A stretch of DNA of 64,000 nucleotides from Bacteroidetes bacterium UBA6221 (GTDB taxonomy: Bacteria > Bacteroidota > Bacteroidia > Chitinophagales > Chitinophagaceae): contig DISB01000018.1 of NCBI GenBank assembly GCA_002421685.1, forward strand, positions 424,653 through 488,652, given 5' to 3'. The notes beneath the pieces are model-generated. The model was not told the origin of the DNA. It saw only the letters and a list, made by a program, of their open reading frames with translations, and searched no databases. The position numbers and the translations under genes were made by a program. Shown piece after piece: positions 8,086 through 16,307 of the stretch (position 1 is its first letter; every line of letters starts with the position of its first letter).

Positions 8086-8757
8086 TTAATTAAAAAAACT
8101 CGCTCCTCCTGTCAATGTCCACGCGGTATCTTTATGTACCTGCACTATTTTCATACCTGCAAAACCATTGTTGAAATCGTAAGACAATTCAGTCCGCAGG
8201 TCGCTGCTTTTGTACACCAGGTGTTCTGCATTCACTTCATATTTGGTCACGGTATATGGCCCGCGTATTCTCATTTGCGGAATGTCAGGGATACGTATAG
8301 TGGTATCATTCACAATATCTAGGGTTAATTCCCCGCTGAAATTTTGAACAGGTAATAGGGTGACCGGGTCTCCTGCTTTCAAAAGGAAATTCCATTTGTG
8401 TTTTCCGCCTACGCGCTCCGGGCCGTTGGTTACAGTTATCACCTTTGATACCGCTCCGCCAAAGCTGTCCACAATAGACATTGTAACGGTGTATATGCCC
8501 GCCTCTTTGTATGTATGGGCAATCTCCCGGCCGTAGATAGTTTCTTCCTCCCCGTCGCCAAAGCTCCAGGTCAGTTGAGTACTTTCAGTAAAATTGCTCT
8601 TGAATGTTATGGGTAACCATACATATTGTTTACCGGTGTACTCAAAATCCGGCACGTGTATTTTCGGAGTTTCTACTTCGGGTTCCTTTTCTTTTTTACA
8701 GGCCGTAATTGTACATGCAAGCCCCAGGGCCAGCGTAAAGAGAACAGTATACTTCAT
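8086..8757 (-). CDS. PKD-domain lipoprotein
   Basis: A 223-residue lipoprotein: signal peptide ending at the lipobox TITAC, then a charged KKEKEPEVE linker. Residues about 35-110 form a PKD fold, recognisable by LTWSFGDGEEE and the following HTYKEAGIYTVTMSI strand. The rest is a beta-rich region without a family I recognise. PKD domains usually help surface or periplasmic proteins bind other proteins or sugars. It is probably anchored to the outer or inner membrane; KKEKE after the cysteine gives no clear surface-export signal. It is followed upstream on the same strand by another small lipoprotein (8815) 57 bases away. Confidence 0.8.
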   Translation of the reverse strand: MKYTVLFTLALGLACTITACKKEKEPEVETPKIHVPDFEYTGKQYVWLPITFKSNFTESTQLTWSFGDGEEETIYGREIAHTYKEAGIYTVTMSIVDSFGGAVSKVITVTNGPERVGGKHKWNFLLKAGDPVTLLPVQNFSGELTLDIVNDTTIRIPDIPQMRIRGPYTVTKYEVNAEHLVYKSSDLRTELSYDFNNGFAGMKIVQVHKDTAWTLTGGASFFN

Positions 8758-8814
8758 ACCCCATAAAGTTACGGTAATTACACCGAAACAGTCAATGGCA
8801 TTGTTTGCAAGCAG

Positions 8815-9072
8815 TTATTTTACCTTGCAGTTAAAGTCTTCAGAGATACCCGCCGCCTCGTTGGATTCATTTACCCTGTCTTCAATGTCGTTGCAAAACA
8901 TTCCGGCCTCTCCCAGGTTGGTGGCATGTACCCCGTATTCCTTTGTTTCAAGTATATCCCCTTTGCTTTCCTGAACACAGCGGCAAGTATAGGGCCTGTA
9001 ATTCTCTTTGGCGCATGAAACCAGCATCCATGCCAATAGCACAGCTGGCGCCGTAAAATAATTAACTCTCAT
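8815..9072 (-). CDS. Small lipoprotein, unknown function
   Basis: An 85-residue lipoprotein with a signal peptide ending MLVSC followed by AKENYRPYTC. After the anchor it contains three further cysteines (TCRC, FCND, FNCKVK) that could form disulfides. No family recognised. It is transcribed in the same direction as, and just before, the PKD lipoprotein. Confidence 0.65.
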   Translation of the reverse strand: MRVNYFTAPAVLLAWMLVSCAKENYRPYTCRCVQESKGDILETKEYGVHATNLGEAGMFCNDIEDRVNESNEAAGISEDFNCKVK

Positions 9073-9142
9073 CCCTTAATATTTGTAAAACTAAGATACA
9101 AAAACTATGCCGCCGGCGATCGTACCCGGGATTTTTTATGGA

Positions 9143-9173
9143 CAAAAAAAAGCCCTGCTCATTCAGGCAGGGC
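9143..9173 (-). terminator. Intrinsic terminator of the 9204 gene
   Basis: Perfect seven-base stem GCCCTGC/GCAGGGC around an eight-base loop, followed on the minus strand by a run of eight T. It lies 31 bases beyond the stop of the MBL-rhodanese gene and closes that operon. Confidence 0.85.
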
Positions 9174-9203
9174 AGTATTTATTTGTTTTGTTTGCTATTC
9201 TTT

Positions 9204-10616
9204 TCAAAGCAGTGTAGTGGGGCAAACGTAGTCTGTGACATCAAACTTGCCGGTCTCTTTTATTGCTCCGAAACCTCCCTGTACATTGATGAGATTATCG
9301 AAGCCCCTCGCCCTAAGGATGGATGCGAATATCATAGAGCGGTAGCCGCCCGCACAATGCACATACCATGTTTTATCTCTGCCCACCTGCGACATGTTAT
9401 CATTGATATAATCCAGGGGTACATTTTCAGCGCCTTTTATATGCTCGCTGTCATATTCGCTCTTCCTGCGCACATCCATGATGTTCACAGGCTGTTTCTC
9501 TGCAAGCGCGGCAAATTCGCTCGCGGTTATCGATTGAATGCTATCGGTTTCTTTCCCCGCAGACTTCCATGTGGCAAAGCCGCCTTCCAGGTAACCTAAT
9601 ACATTGTCATAACCTACACGAGCCAGCCTGGTCACCACTTCTTCTACCTTATCGGCTTCGGCTACCAGCAGTATTTCCTGCTTCACGTCGGGTATAAGCG
9701 CGCCTACCCACGGGGCAAAGTTGCCGTTAATACCTATGTTGATGGAGTTGGGGATGAAACCTTTGGCAAATACTTCCGCGTCGCGGGTATCCAGTATCAC
9801 GGCCCCTGTTTCATTGGCTGCGGCTTCAAAAGCCTCAGTGCTCATACCGTGCTGGCCGCGCTCCAATACTAAATCGATACTTTCGTATCCCTGTTTGTTC
9901 ATCATTACGTTCATAGGAAAGTATTTAGGCGGCGGCATAAGGCCGGTTACTACTTCCTTCACAAATTCCGCTTTTGTCATATGCTGCAGGGCATAGTTGG
10001 TTTTTTTCTGGTTGCCCAGTGTGTCGGTAGTTTCCTTGCTCATATTCTTGCCGCAGGCGCTGCCCGCACCGTGTGCAGGATATACTATAACATCGTCTCC
10101 CAGCGGCATTATCTTGTTGTGCAGCGAATCGTACAGTGTCTCCGCCAGTTGTTCCTGGGTCATATTAGCTGCCTTCTGCGCCAGGTCGGGGCGGCCCACA
10201 TCTCCGATAAACAAAGTATCACCGCTGAACAGTCCTGTGTCTTTTCCTTTTTCGTCAGCCAGCAGGTAACAGGCGCTCTCCATAGTATGCCCGGGCGTAT
10301 GTAATACTTTTATGGTGACATCGCCCAGTTTAAATACCTGCCCGTCTTCAGCTACTACGGCTTCAAAACCGGGCACGGCTGTTGGGCCATACACTATTTG
10401 CGCGCCGGTTTTTTTCGCCAGGTCCAGGTGACCCGAAACAAAATCGGCGTGAAAGTGTGTTTCAAATACATACTTTATTTTCGCCCCGCTTTTCGCGGCC
10501 CTGTCTATATATGGCTGCACCTCGCGCAACGGGTCGATTACCGCGGCTTCTCCGTTACTTTCAATATAATACGCGCCCTGTGCCAGGCAACCTGTATAAA
10601 TCTGTTCAACTTTCAT
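9204..10616 (-). CDS. Metallo-beta-lactamase fold hydrolase fused to two rhodanese domains (persulfide dioxygenase-like)
   Basis: A 470-residue protein. The N-terminal 250 residues are a glyoxalase II/ETHE1-like MBL domain with THFHADFVSGH as the metal motif and further ligands in HTPGHTMES, FSGDTLF and YPAHGAGS. Two rhodanese domains follow: the first (about 255-350) has no cysteine at its catalytic position (LLVAEADK), the second (about 360-455) has VHCAGGYRS with the active cysteine. Proteins of this design oxidise glutathione or other persulfides to sulfite and move sulfane sulfur. The downstream position in an operon with a TauE/SafE exporter and a peroxiredoxin supports sulfide or persulfide detoxification, with sulfite export. 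An intrinsic terminator follows. Confidence 0.88.
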   Translation of the reverse strand: MKVEQIYTGCLAQGAYYIESNGEAAVIDPLREVQPYIDRAAKSGAKIKYVFETHFHADFVSGHLDLAKKTGAQIVYGPTAVPGFEAVVAEDGQVFKLGDVTIKVLHTPGHTMESACYLLADEKGKDTGLFSGDTLFIGDVGRPDLAQKAANMTQEQLAETLYDSLHNKIMPLGDDVIVYPAHGAGSACGKNMSKETTDTLGNQKKTNYALQHMTKAEFVKEVVTGLMPPPKYFPMNVMMNKQGYESIDLVLERGQHGMSTEAFEAAANETGAVILDTRDAEVFAKGFIPNSINIGINGNFAPWVGALIPDVKQEILLVAEADKVEEVVTRLARVGYDNVLGYLEGGFATWKSAGKETDSIQSITASEFAALAEKQPVNIMDVRRKSEYDSEHIKGAENVPLDYINDNMSQVGRDKTWYVHCAGGYRSMIFASILRARGFDNLINVQGGFGAIKETGKFDVTDYVCPTTLL

Positions 10617-10714
10617 GTTCAGTATAATTTAATTTTTTTGTTATTAAAACTTCTTACGCAAAAGTCAGGATTTTTAAAGGTATGGACTGTAACAATTATC
10701 ACAGTTATGCGCCA

Positions 10715-11497
10715 CTATAACAGTTCCTTTATAAGTATATAAATACCGGTTATCAGCACAAACCAGCCAAACCCTTTTTGCAGGTTTTTGCCGGGTATTT
10801 TTTTCCCGAGTGCCATACCTCCAAAGATACCTGCTACAGCCACAGCGGATATGGATAATAACAATGCCCAATCTATGGGCATAAACCATACATCGCTGGC
10901 AAAGCCTATCAGCGAATTCATAGCGATAATACTCAGTGAAGTGCCGATTGCGCGTTTCATGTCAAGGCCTGCAAAAAATACCAACGCCGGTATCAATAAA
11001 AATCCACCGCCTGCACCCAGGAAACCTGTCACAAACCCGATGCCTGTACCGTATAAAAAGAGCATGAATTCAGAACGTCGCTCTGCCTCGTCTTTTTCAA
11101 CCTTCCTGCCCCTTATCATGGATATCGAGGCGAACAGCATTAACACTGCAAACAGTATCATGGTGAGCATAGAATTGGTTACTTCTATGCCACCGATAGA
11201 ACCAATATGCCTGGGGATAGCCGGGACAACGAGCCTGCGCGTAAGGATAACCGTGATTACCGACGTTATACCAAATATCAGGGTTGTCCTTGTATCCACC
11301 TGCCCCTGCCTGTAATTCCTGGCTGCGCCTACGAGGGCCGCAATGCCTACGATAAACAGGGAATAGGACGTAGCCACCACAGGCTCAATACCAAACAGGT
11401 ACACCAGCAGCGGAACCGTAAGAATTGAGCCCCCACCTCCTATCAGCCCCAGCGACAATCCTACCAGTACCGCTGCTATGTACCCTGCTATTATCAT
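10715..11497 (-). CDS. TauE/SafE-family sulfite/organosulfonate exporter
   Basis: A 260-residue inner-membrane protein with eight or so hydrophobic segments. The two half-repeats are visible as GLSLGLIGGGGSILTVPLL near the N-terminus and GFVTGFLGAGGGFLLIPAL in the middle, the glycine-rich signatures of this family. Members export sulfite, sulfoacetate or related anions. Its start overlaps the stop of the peroxiredoxin by one base (TGATG), so the two are translationally coupled, and the MBL-rhodanese gene follows 98 bases later; sulfite made by that enzyme is the probable cargo. Confidence 0.88.
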   Translation of the reverse strand: MIIAGYIAAVLVGLSLGLIGGGGSILTVPLLVYLFGIEPVVATSYSLFIVGIAALVGAARNYRQGQVDTRTTLIFGITSVITVILTRRLVVPAIPRHIGSIGGIEVTNSMLTMILFAVLMLFASISMIRGRKVEKDEAERRSEFMLFLYGTGIGFVTGFLGAGGGFLLIPALVFFAGLDMKRAIGTSLSIIAMNSLIGFASDVWFMPIDWALLLSISAVAVAGIFGGMALGKKIPGKNLQKGFGWFVLITGIYILIKELL

Positions 11498-12138
11498 CAG
11501 ATAGTCTTCCTGGCCAGGTAGAAGTCTATCATTTCATACTCACTCTTTTCGCGGGCTTCCATTTCTTCCACAGTTTTAGGTGGCGGAACAATTACTTTAT
11601 CGCCCGGTTCCCAGTTAATCGGTAGGGCCACTTTATGTTTATCGCTCGTTTGCAATGCTGCCAATACGCGTTTTATTTCCGCCATATTGCGGCCAATGTT
11701 TAATGGATAATACATGATAAGTCTTATCCTGCCTGTCGGGTCAATAAAAAACACCGCGCGTACAGCGGCTGTCTCACTTTCCCCCGGCTGCAGCATGCCA
11801 TATAGTTTGGCCACTTTCATGTCTATATCGGCTATAATGGGGAACTTCATCAATATGCCCATGTTTTTCTTCACATTGTTCACCCAGGCCACATGCGAGT
11901 GGATACTGTCAATGCTCAGTCCCAGCAGTTTCGTGTTTTTTGATGCGAAATAATCTTCTTCTGTTGCAAAAGCAGAAAGCTCTGTGGTGCAGACAGGCGT
12001 AAAATCTGCCGGGTGCGAGAACATAATTATCCAGCTATCCTTGTTGTAATCGCTGAATTTCAGCTTCCCCGTGGTTGTTACGGCTTCAAAGTCCGGCGCC
12101 TGGTCGCCAATGCGTGGCATCGTGGTTATTTCATTCAT
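11497..12138 (-). CDS. 1-Cys (Prx6-type) peroxiredoxin
   Basis: A 213-residue peroxiredoxin with the peroxidatic cysteine in ADFTPVCTTELSAF, the family arginine in the AAVRAVFFIDP region, and the extended C-terminal arm typical of Prx6-type enzymes (VIVPPPKTVEEMEARE). No second resolving cysteine is evident. It reduces hydrogen peroxide and organic peroxides in the cytoplasm. Two ATG codons are possible, at 12138 and six codons later (MPRIGDQAPDF); the first is used here. It heads the minus-strand sulfur operon and is divergent from a thioredoxin gene, a likely reductant. Confidence 0.93.
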   Translation of the reverse strand: MNEITTMPRIGDQAPDFEAVTTTGKLKFSDYNKDSWIIMFSHPADFTPVCTTELSAFATEEDYFASKNTKLLGLSIDSIHSHVAWVNNVKKNMGILMKFPIIADIDMKVAKLYGMLQPGESETAAVRAVFFIDPTGRIRLIMYYPLNIGRNMAEIKRVLAALQTSDKHKVALPINWEPGDKVIVPPPKTVEEMEAREKSEYEMIDFYLARKTI

Positions 12139-12392
12139 TTTTATAGATTTTTTGTGTTAAACAGTTTACGAATTTATTTTATTGTTTATGCACCGTTTAT
12201 GACAAATATCAGTTGTGATGTTGATAGTTATCACGCCGTTGCGGAATACAAAGGGAGTAACTTCATAACGCAAATATGGCAACCTATGTTACAAAAAAAC
12301 TAAAATGGCAATTGTGTAACTTTTATCACGTAGTGTTAACGTCAATACGCAGATATTTGCACGTAGAACCTCATCAAAAAAACTATTAGAAC
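12139..12392. promoter_or_regulatory. Divergent control region between peroxiredoxin operon and thioredoxin genes
   Basis: 254 bases without a gene between the two divergent redox operons. On the plus strand GATATTTG (12352-12359) is a near match to the Bacteroidota -7 element, about 33 bases before the thioredoxin start. Short dyad-like words such as TTATCACG recur in it, but no operator could be defined with confidence. Confidence 0.4.
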
Positions 12393-12692
12393 ATGGCACA
12401 GACATTTAAAGAACTGATCAATGCAGATAAGCCGGTTTTGGTAGACTTTTCTGCCGAATGGTGCGGTCCCTGCAAAATGATGGCCCCCATACTTTCAGAA
12501 CTGAAAAACAAAGTAGGCGACAAGGCTAATATCATAAAGGTAGATGTGGACCAGAACAGGGCAGCTGCGGAGGCTTACCGGATATCGGGCGTTCCTACCT
12601 TGATATTGTTTAAAAATGGCGAAGTAAAATGGCGGCAAAGCGGTGTAGTGCCGGCCAACCAGTTGCAGAAACTAATAGAACAATACTCCTGA
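12393..12692 (+). CDS. trxA: Thioredoxin
   Basis: A 99-residue thioredoxin with the active site WCGPCK, the cis-proline in SGVPTLILF, and the full fold length. No signal peptide, so cytoplasmic. It reduces disulfides in proteins such as peroxiredoxins. It is 34 bases upstream of a rhodanese-thioredoxin lipoprotein on the same strand and divergent from the 1-Cys peroxiredoxin, so all may respond to the same redox stress. Bacteroidota usually carry several thioredoxins, so the symbol is only a family label. Confidence 0.93.
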   Translation: MAQTFKELINADKPVLVDFSAEWCGPCKMMAPILSELKNKVGDKANIIKVDVDQNRAAAEAYRISGVPTLILFKNGEVKWRQSGVVPANQLQKLIEQYS

Positions 12693-12726
12693 TAATTTAA
12701 AACACAATCAAACTAAACAAATCGAA

Positions 12727-13446
12727 ATGGTTTTTCTTAAAAGATTACTCACTTTATCCTTTGCTCTTTCCCTGGCGTTTGTATCCTGCCAGTCTTCTCC
12801 CCAAGGCAATTTATTGAATCCAAACGCATTCAGGTCGGCGATGAACGATAAAAAGGACGAAATTCTGCTGGATGTGCGCACACCCGGGGAATTTAAAGAG
12901 GGTTACATAAAAGGAGCAAAAAATATTGATTGGAATGGCCCCGGTTTTAACGAAGAAGTTGCCAGGCTGGACAAAAGCAAGCCGGTTTTCGTGTATTGCA
13001 AAGGTGGTGGCAGAAGTGGCGCCGCCGTGCAAGCGCTGAAGGGTATGGGTTTCAAAGAGGTATATGACCTGAAGGGTGGTATTATGAATTGGAAAAGCGA
13101 AGGCCTGCCACTACAAAATGAGGCGGAATCGGGCCTGAAGGGCATGAATACGAAGGATTATCACAAGCTGTTGGAGACCGATAAGCTGGTTTTGGTGGAT
13201 TTTTATGCCGACTGGTGTTCTCCCTGCAAAAAAATGGAACCTTTCCTGAAGGAAATTGCCACAGAGAAGGCGGACATCCTGGACCTGCAGAGAATAAATG
13301 CTGATAAGAATACGCTAATAGCGCAGGAACTGAACATTTCCGGTCTTCCCACCATTTTGTTATACAAAAACAAAAAATTGGTTTGGAGCCACTTGGGTTA
13401 CATCGGGAAAGATGAATTATTGGAAAAAATAAGTACCTTTAATTGA
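12727..13446 (+). CDS. Rhodanese-thioredoxin fusion lipoprotein
   Basis: A 239-residue exported protein. The signal peptide ends at a lipobox (LAFVSC), then a rhodanese domain (about 30-125) with the persulfide cysteine in VYCKGGGRSG, then a thioredoxin domain (about 130-239) with WCSPCK and the cis-proline in SGLPTILLY. It would act in the periplasm, transferring sulfane sulfur from the rhodanese cysteine to or from a dithiol. The upstream cytoplasmic thioredoxin and the divergent persulfide/sulfite operon suggest handling of reduced sulfur on both sides of the membrane; that link is inference from position. An intrinsic terminator follows. Confidence 0.9.
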   Translation: MVFLKRLLTLSFALSLAFVSCQSSPQGNLLNPNAFRSAMNDKKDEILLDVRTPGEFKEGYIKGAKNIDWNGPGFNEEVARLDKSKPVFVYCKGGGRSGAAVQALKGMGFKEVYDLKGGIMNWKSEGLPLQNEAESGLKGMNTKDYHKLLETDKLVLVDFYADWCSPCKKMEPFLKEIATEKADILDLQRINADKNTLIAQELNISGLPTILLYKNKKLVWSHLGYIGKDELLEKISTFN

Positions 13447-13475
13447 TTTTCGTATCGTTTACCTGTTACATACAG

Positions 13476-13500
13476 AAAGCCCCGTTTTTACGGGGCTTTT
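13476..13500 (+). terminator. Intrinsic terminator after the thioredoxin pair
   Basis: AAAGCCCCG pairs with CGGGGCTTT around a short T-rich loop, followed by T residues, 29 bases after the stop of the rhodanese-thioredoxin gene. It separates the redox operon from the next plus-strand genes. Confidence 0.88.
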
Positions 13501-13603
13501 GTATTATTCCGAATCAGGCCGGGAGTACCTGTGCAGCAGCTTCCCGCAATAATATCGGCTTTCATACGTTTCAACTGTTATTGTGATTCCATAATTTAGC
13601 CTT

Positions 13604-14413
13604 ATGCGCCGTATCGGTATATTTATAGCTTTGGTTTTGGTAGTTCATGCCTGTAAAAAGGAGACCGTACATACCCCTCCGCCCGAAGGTATTAAAGGCA
13701 ATGCCTCGGCTGTTATAGTCAATAATATCCCGGATTCGGTATACATCAGTTTCAGCGGGTTGGATATTGCCACCGGCACCCTGCCACATATTATGGAATT
13801 CACCCTGCCGCCGTCTGATACGCTGGTCATTCCCCGCCCCGACCTCAAAGACGCCCACCGGTACAAATATGAGTGGCATACAAAAGACTACACCTACAGT
13901 AGCTGGCTCAACACAGATATGGCAGGCAACTATAAAGAATCTGCCTTCGATTATTATGCTGAGGCTCAGGACTATGTGCTGAATATAGACGGAGTACAGC
14001 GAAATGAACAATTAATATGCCTGGATGGTAACGGGGTGTCCAGCACATGGGTGGCGGTGGATGCTTTTGATACCACAGGCGCATCTGTCTGGGACAGTCT
14101 TACGGAGCGTGAACGTATGCATAGCTTTGTTATCAGCAGGTTTCATACAGTCAGGCATAGTTTCATAGATACGCCCAATAAACCGCGTACCACCAGCCTG
14201 GCATTTGCCCTCGATATGTCTCAGGAGCGCATGTGGCTTAAGGTTGAGAATAAGGCCGACAGCTACGTGTTGTGCAATAACCTGGCGCCTTATCTGTCAA
14301 AAAGTACCCAGGCCAAAGACACGCTTTATTATAGCCGGTACACCCGCGACAGTACCGGTATTGTGCATCCGCAACCGTACTATCTGCTCAAAAGGGAGAG
14401 CGTGGAACGTTAA
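13604..14413 (+). CDS. Lipoprotein of unknown function
   Basis: A 269-residue protein with a signal peptide and lipobox (VVHAC followed by KKETVHTPPPEG). The body appears all-beta, with an early segment SAVIVNNIPDSVYISFSG and many short strands, but I recognise no domain. KKE directly after the cysteine and a proline-rich linker are usual for Bacteroidota lipoproteins. It is an isolated gene, 75 bases before the glutaminyl cyclase, with no clear operon partner. Confidence 0.75.
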   Translation: MRRIGIFIALVLVVHACKKETVHTPPPEGIKGNASAVIVNNIPDSVYISFSGLDIATGTLPHIMEFTLPPSDTLVIPRPDLKDAHRYKYEWHTKDYTYSSWLNTDMAGNYKESAFDYYAEAQDYVLNIDGVQRNEQLICLDGNGVSSTWVAVDAFDTTGASVWDSLTERERMHSFVISRFHTVRHSFIDTPNKPRTTSLAFALDMSQERMWLKVENKADSYVLCNNLAPYLSKSTQAKDTLYYSRYTRDSTGIVHPQPYYLLKRESVER

Positions 14414-14489
14414 AAGTGCTCGTAATGGCTGATGTTTTTTTGATTACTACTTTCATGCGCTTATTTTTGGGTCTCTGAAACTGCACCCG

Positions 14490-15326
14490 ATGAACTACAG
14501 GCTTATTTATACCTTTTTGTTGTTTTCAACCCTTTCCTTTGTTTCATGCAACGACGAGACTGCAGAAGAGCAGCCTGCAGAGCAGGAACAAACTGCTTCA
14601 ACCGTACCGCCTGTCCGCAGCATCCCTTACACTTTGCTGAAACAATATCCGCACAATGCACACTCTTATACCCAGGGCCTGCAATTTGTAGATGGCTATA
14701 TGTATGAATGCACGGGACATTACGGGCAGTCGCATATTTATAAGTACGAGCTCGAAACCGGCAAGGTCCTGAACGAATATAAGCTGGACGATAAGTATTT
14801 TGGCGAAGGCCTTACCGTGATGGGAGACAAGATTTACATCATTACCTGGCGGGAGAAGACAGGGCTGATATTTGATAAAGCGACATTCAAACCACTGGGC
14901 ACCTTTCAGTTGGAAACAAACGAGGGATGGGGTTTAACCAACGATAGCGCACACCTTATCTACAGCGACGGGTCGCCTTACCTGTACTATCTCAATCCGG
15001 CCGATTTGAAGCAGGTAAAGCGCATAGAGGTTGTTGATGCCTATGGCCCGGTAGGCAATATCAACGAATTGGAATACATTAGCGGGTATATATACGCTAA
15101 TCAGTGGGAAACGGAATTCATCCTGAAAATAGATCCCGCCACCGGGCACGTTGTTGGCAAAGCAGACCTGCGCAACCTTAGGGGCCAGGCCGGCATACCT
15201 GCCAGGAGCTATAGCGAAGACATGCCGGAAGTGCTGAACGGAATAGCGTATGATAAAGAAACCAACCGCGTTTTCATTACCGGGAAAAACTGGCCAAAGA
15301 TATTGGAAATAAAGCTGGATAATTAG
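14490..15326 (+). CDS. Glutaminyl-peptide cyclotransferase-like lipoprotein
   Basis: A 278-residue lipoprotein (lipobox LSFVSC, then an acidic NDETAEEQ linker). From about residue 45 it matches the plant/bacterial-type glutamine cyclotransferase beta-propeller: YPHNAHSYTQGL, YECTGHYGQS, YFGEGLTV, NEGWGLTND, and NELEYISGYIYANQW. These motifs hold the active-site Glu and Trp/Asn residues of papaya-type enzymes, which convert N-terminal glutamine to pyroglutamate. In Bacteroidota, signal-peptide cleavage often leaves glutamine at the N-terminus, so this enzyme probably modifies exported proteins. Nothing in the neighbours is specific to it. Confidence 0.9.
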   Translation: MNYRLIYTFLLFSTLSFVSCNDETAEEQPAEQEQTASTVPPVRSIPYTLLKQYPHNAHSYTQGLQFVDGYMYECTGHYGQSHIYKYELETGKVLNEYKLDDKYFGEGLTVMGDKIYIITWREKTGLIFDKATFKPLGTFQLETNEGWGLTNDSAHLIYSDGSPYLYYLNPADLKQVKRIEVVDAYGPVGNINELEYISGYIYANQWETEFILKIDPATGHVVGKADLRNLRGQAGIPARSYSEDMPEVLNGIAYDKETNRVFITGKNWPKILEIKLDN

Positions 15327-15432
15327 CCTATACCCAGTAGCACGGAGGTAAGGATACCCCGCGGGCGGTATGTTTTTCTTTCCTGTGTTTTACCAATTTT
15401 GCCTATAATAAATTTCAGCAGACAGCCCCTAT

Positions 15433-15669
15433 ATGGAAAAAAACCTTACCGTCTATCCTATATCGTCCGGCGATATGCTCAACATCTTTGCCAACGAAGA
15501 TGTTGGTCATATCAGGATAATGGATATGGCGGGAAATATCGTGCAGGACATTGCGAAAACAGGTACAAAAATACAGGTGGATATCAGCAACCTGTCCAGG
15601 AACACCTATATCGTGGAAGTGGAATATGCCAATAGAAAGACTGCCCGTTCGGTTTTCGTCAAGATGTAA
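15433..15669 (+). CDS. Stand-alone T9SS type A sorting-domain-like mini-protein
   Basis: A 78-residue protein that is essentially one T9SS type A C-terminal sorting domain: LTVYPISSGDMLNIFA, then IRIMDMAGNIVQDI, then IQVDISNLSRNTYIVEVEY and the closing SVFVKM. The usual YPNPAxD motif is altered to YPISSGD, and there is no signal peptide and no cargo domain before it. Sorting domains normally sit at the C-terminus of secreted proteins. Possibilities are a gene remnant, a cytoplasmic protein that uses the same fold, or a very small protein with another role. No good ribosome binding site is seen. Confidence 0.6.
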   Translation: MEKNLTVYPISSGDMLNIFANEDVGHIRIMDMAGNIVQDIAKTGTKIQVDISNLSRNTYIVEVEYANRKTARSVFVKM

Positions 15670-15752
15670 AAGATCGGTTTCATCACCCAAAAATCCCGTA
15701 AAAACAGAATTCTATTGCAGTTGCGGGGATAATGGCGTATTTTTAAATATCT

Positions 15753-16307
15753 ATGTTTCCGCTCCGTTTATGTATCCTCGGCATACTGCTCGTCTGTGCT
15801 GCCGGTGTAATGGCTCAGCCCGTATATGAAGTACAGAAAGCCACTATTACGTTTAATTCAGACGCCCCTAACGAACTGATCAAAGCAGCGTCGAAGAAAC
15901 TTAAAGGCCTTATTAACACCGGCAAAAAACAATTTGCTTTTAAGGTCGAGGTCGCCTCGTTTGAGGGTTTCAACAGTCCCTTGCAGCGGGAGCATTTTAA
16001 CGAGAATTACATGGAAAGCTTTAAATATCCTGGCATCACATTTTCAGGTAAGATCATCGAAGATGTTGACCTGTCGGCAGATGGTCAATACACCGTAAGG
16101 GCCAAAGGGGAATTAAACGTGCATGGCGTAAGCCGCGACAGGATAATATATGCTGACGTGGTCACTAAAAATGGAAGTATGGATGTAAGTTCCGAGTTCA
16201 GGGTAGCACTGGCAGACCATGATATAAAGATACCACGTGTAGTTAACGACAAGCTGGCCACAGAAGTGTTTATCACGGTAAAAATGATACTGATAGAACA
16301 ACCGTAA
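15753..16307 (+). CDS. YceI-family protein
   Basis: A 184-residue secreted protein: signal peptide ending AAGVMAQ, then a YceI lipocalin-like barrel, with HFNENYMESFKYPGITFSGKI as the most typical stretch and a GELNVHGVSRD segment before the final strands. YceI proteins bind isoprenoid-type lipids in the periplasm; some are made with electron-transport genes. Its stop overlaps the start of the sensor kinase at 16307 by one base (TAATG), so it is probably co-translated with a two-component system. A second YceI gene lies 5.4 kb downstream (21702). Confidence 0.88.
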   Translation: MFPLRLCILGILLVCAAGVMAQPVYEVQKATITFNSDAPNELIKAASKKLKGLINTGKKQFAFKVEVASFEGFNSPLQREHFNENYMESFKYPGITFSGKIIEDVDLSADGQYTVRAKGELNVHGVSRDRIIYADVVTKNGSMDVSSEFRVALADHDIKIPRVVNDKLATEVFITVKMILIEQP

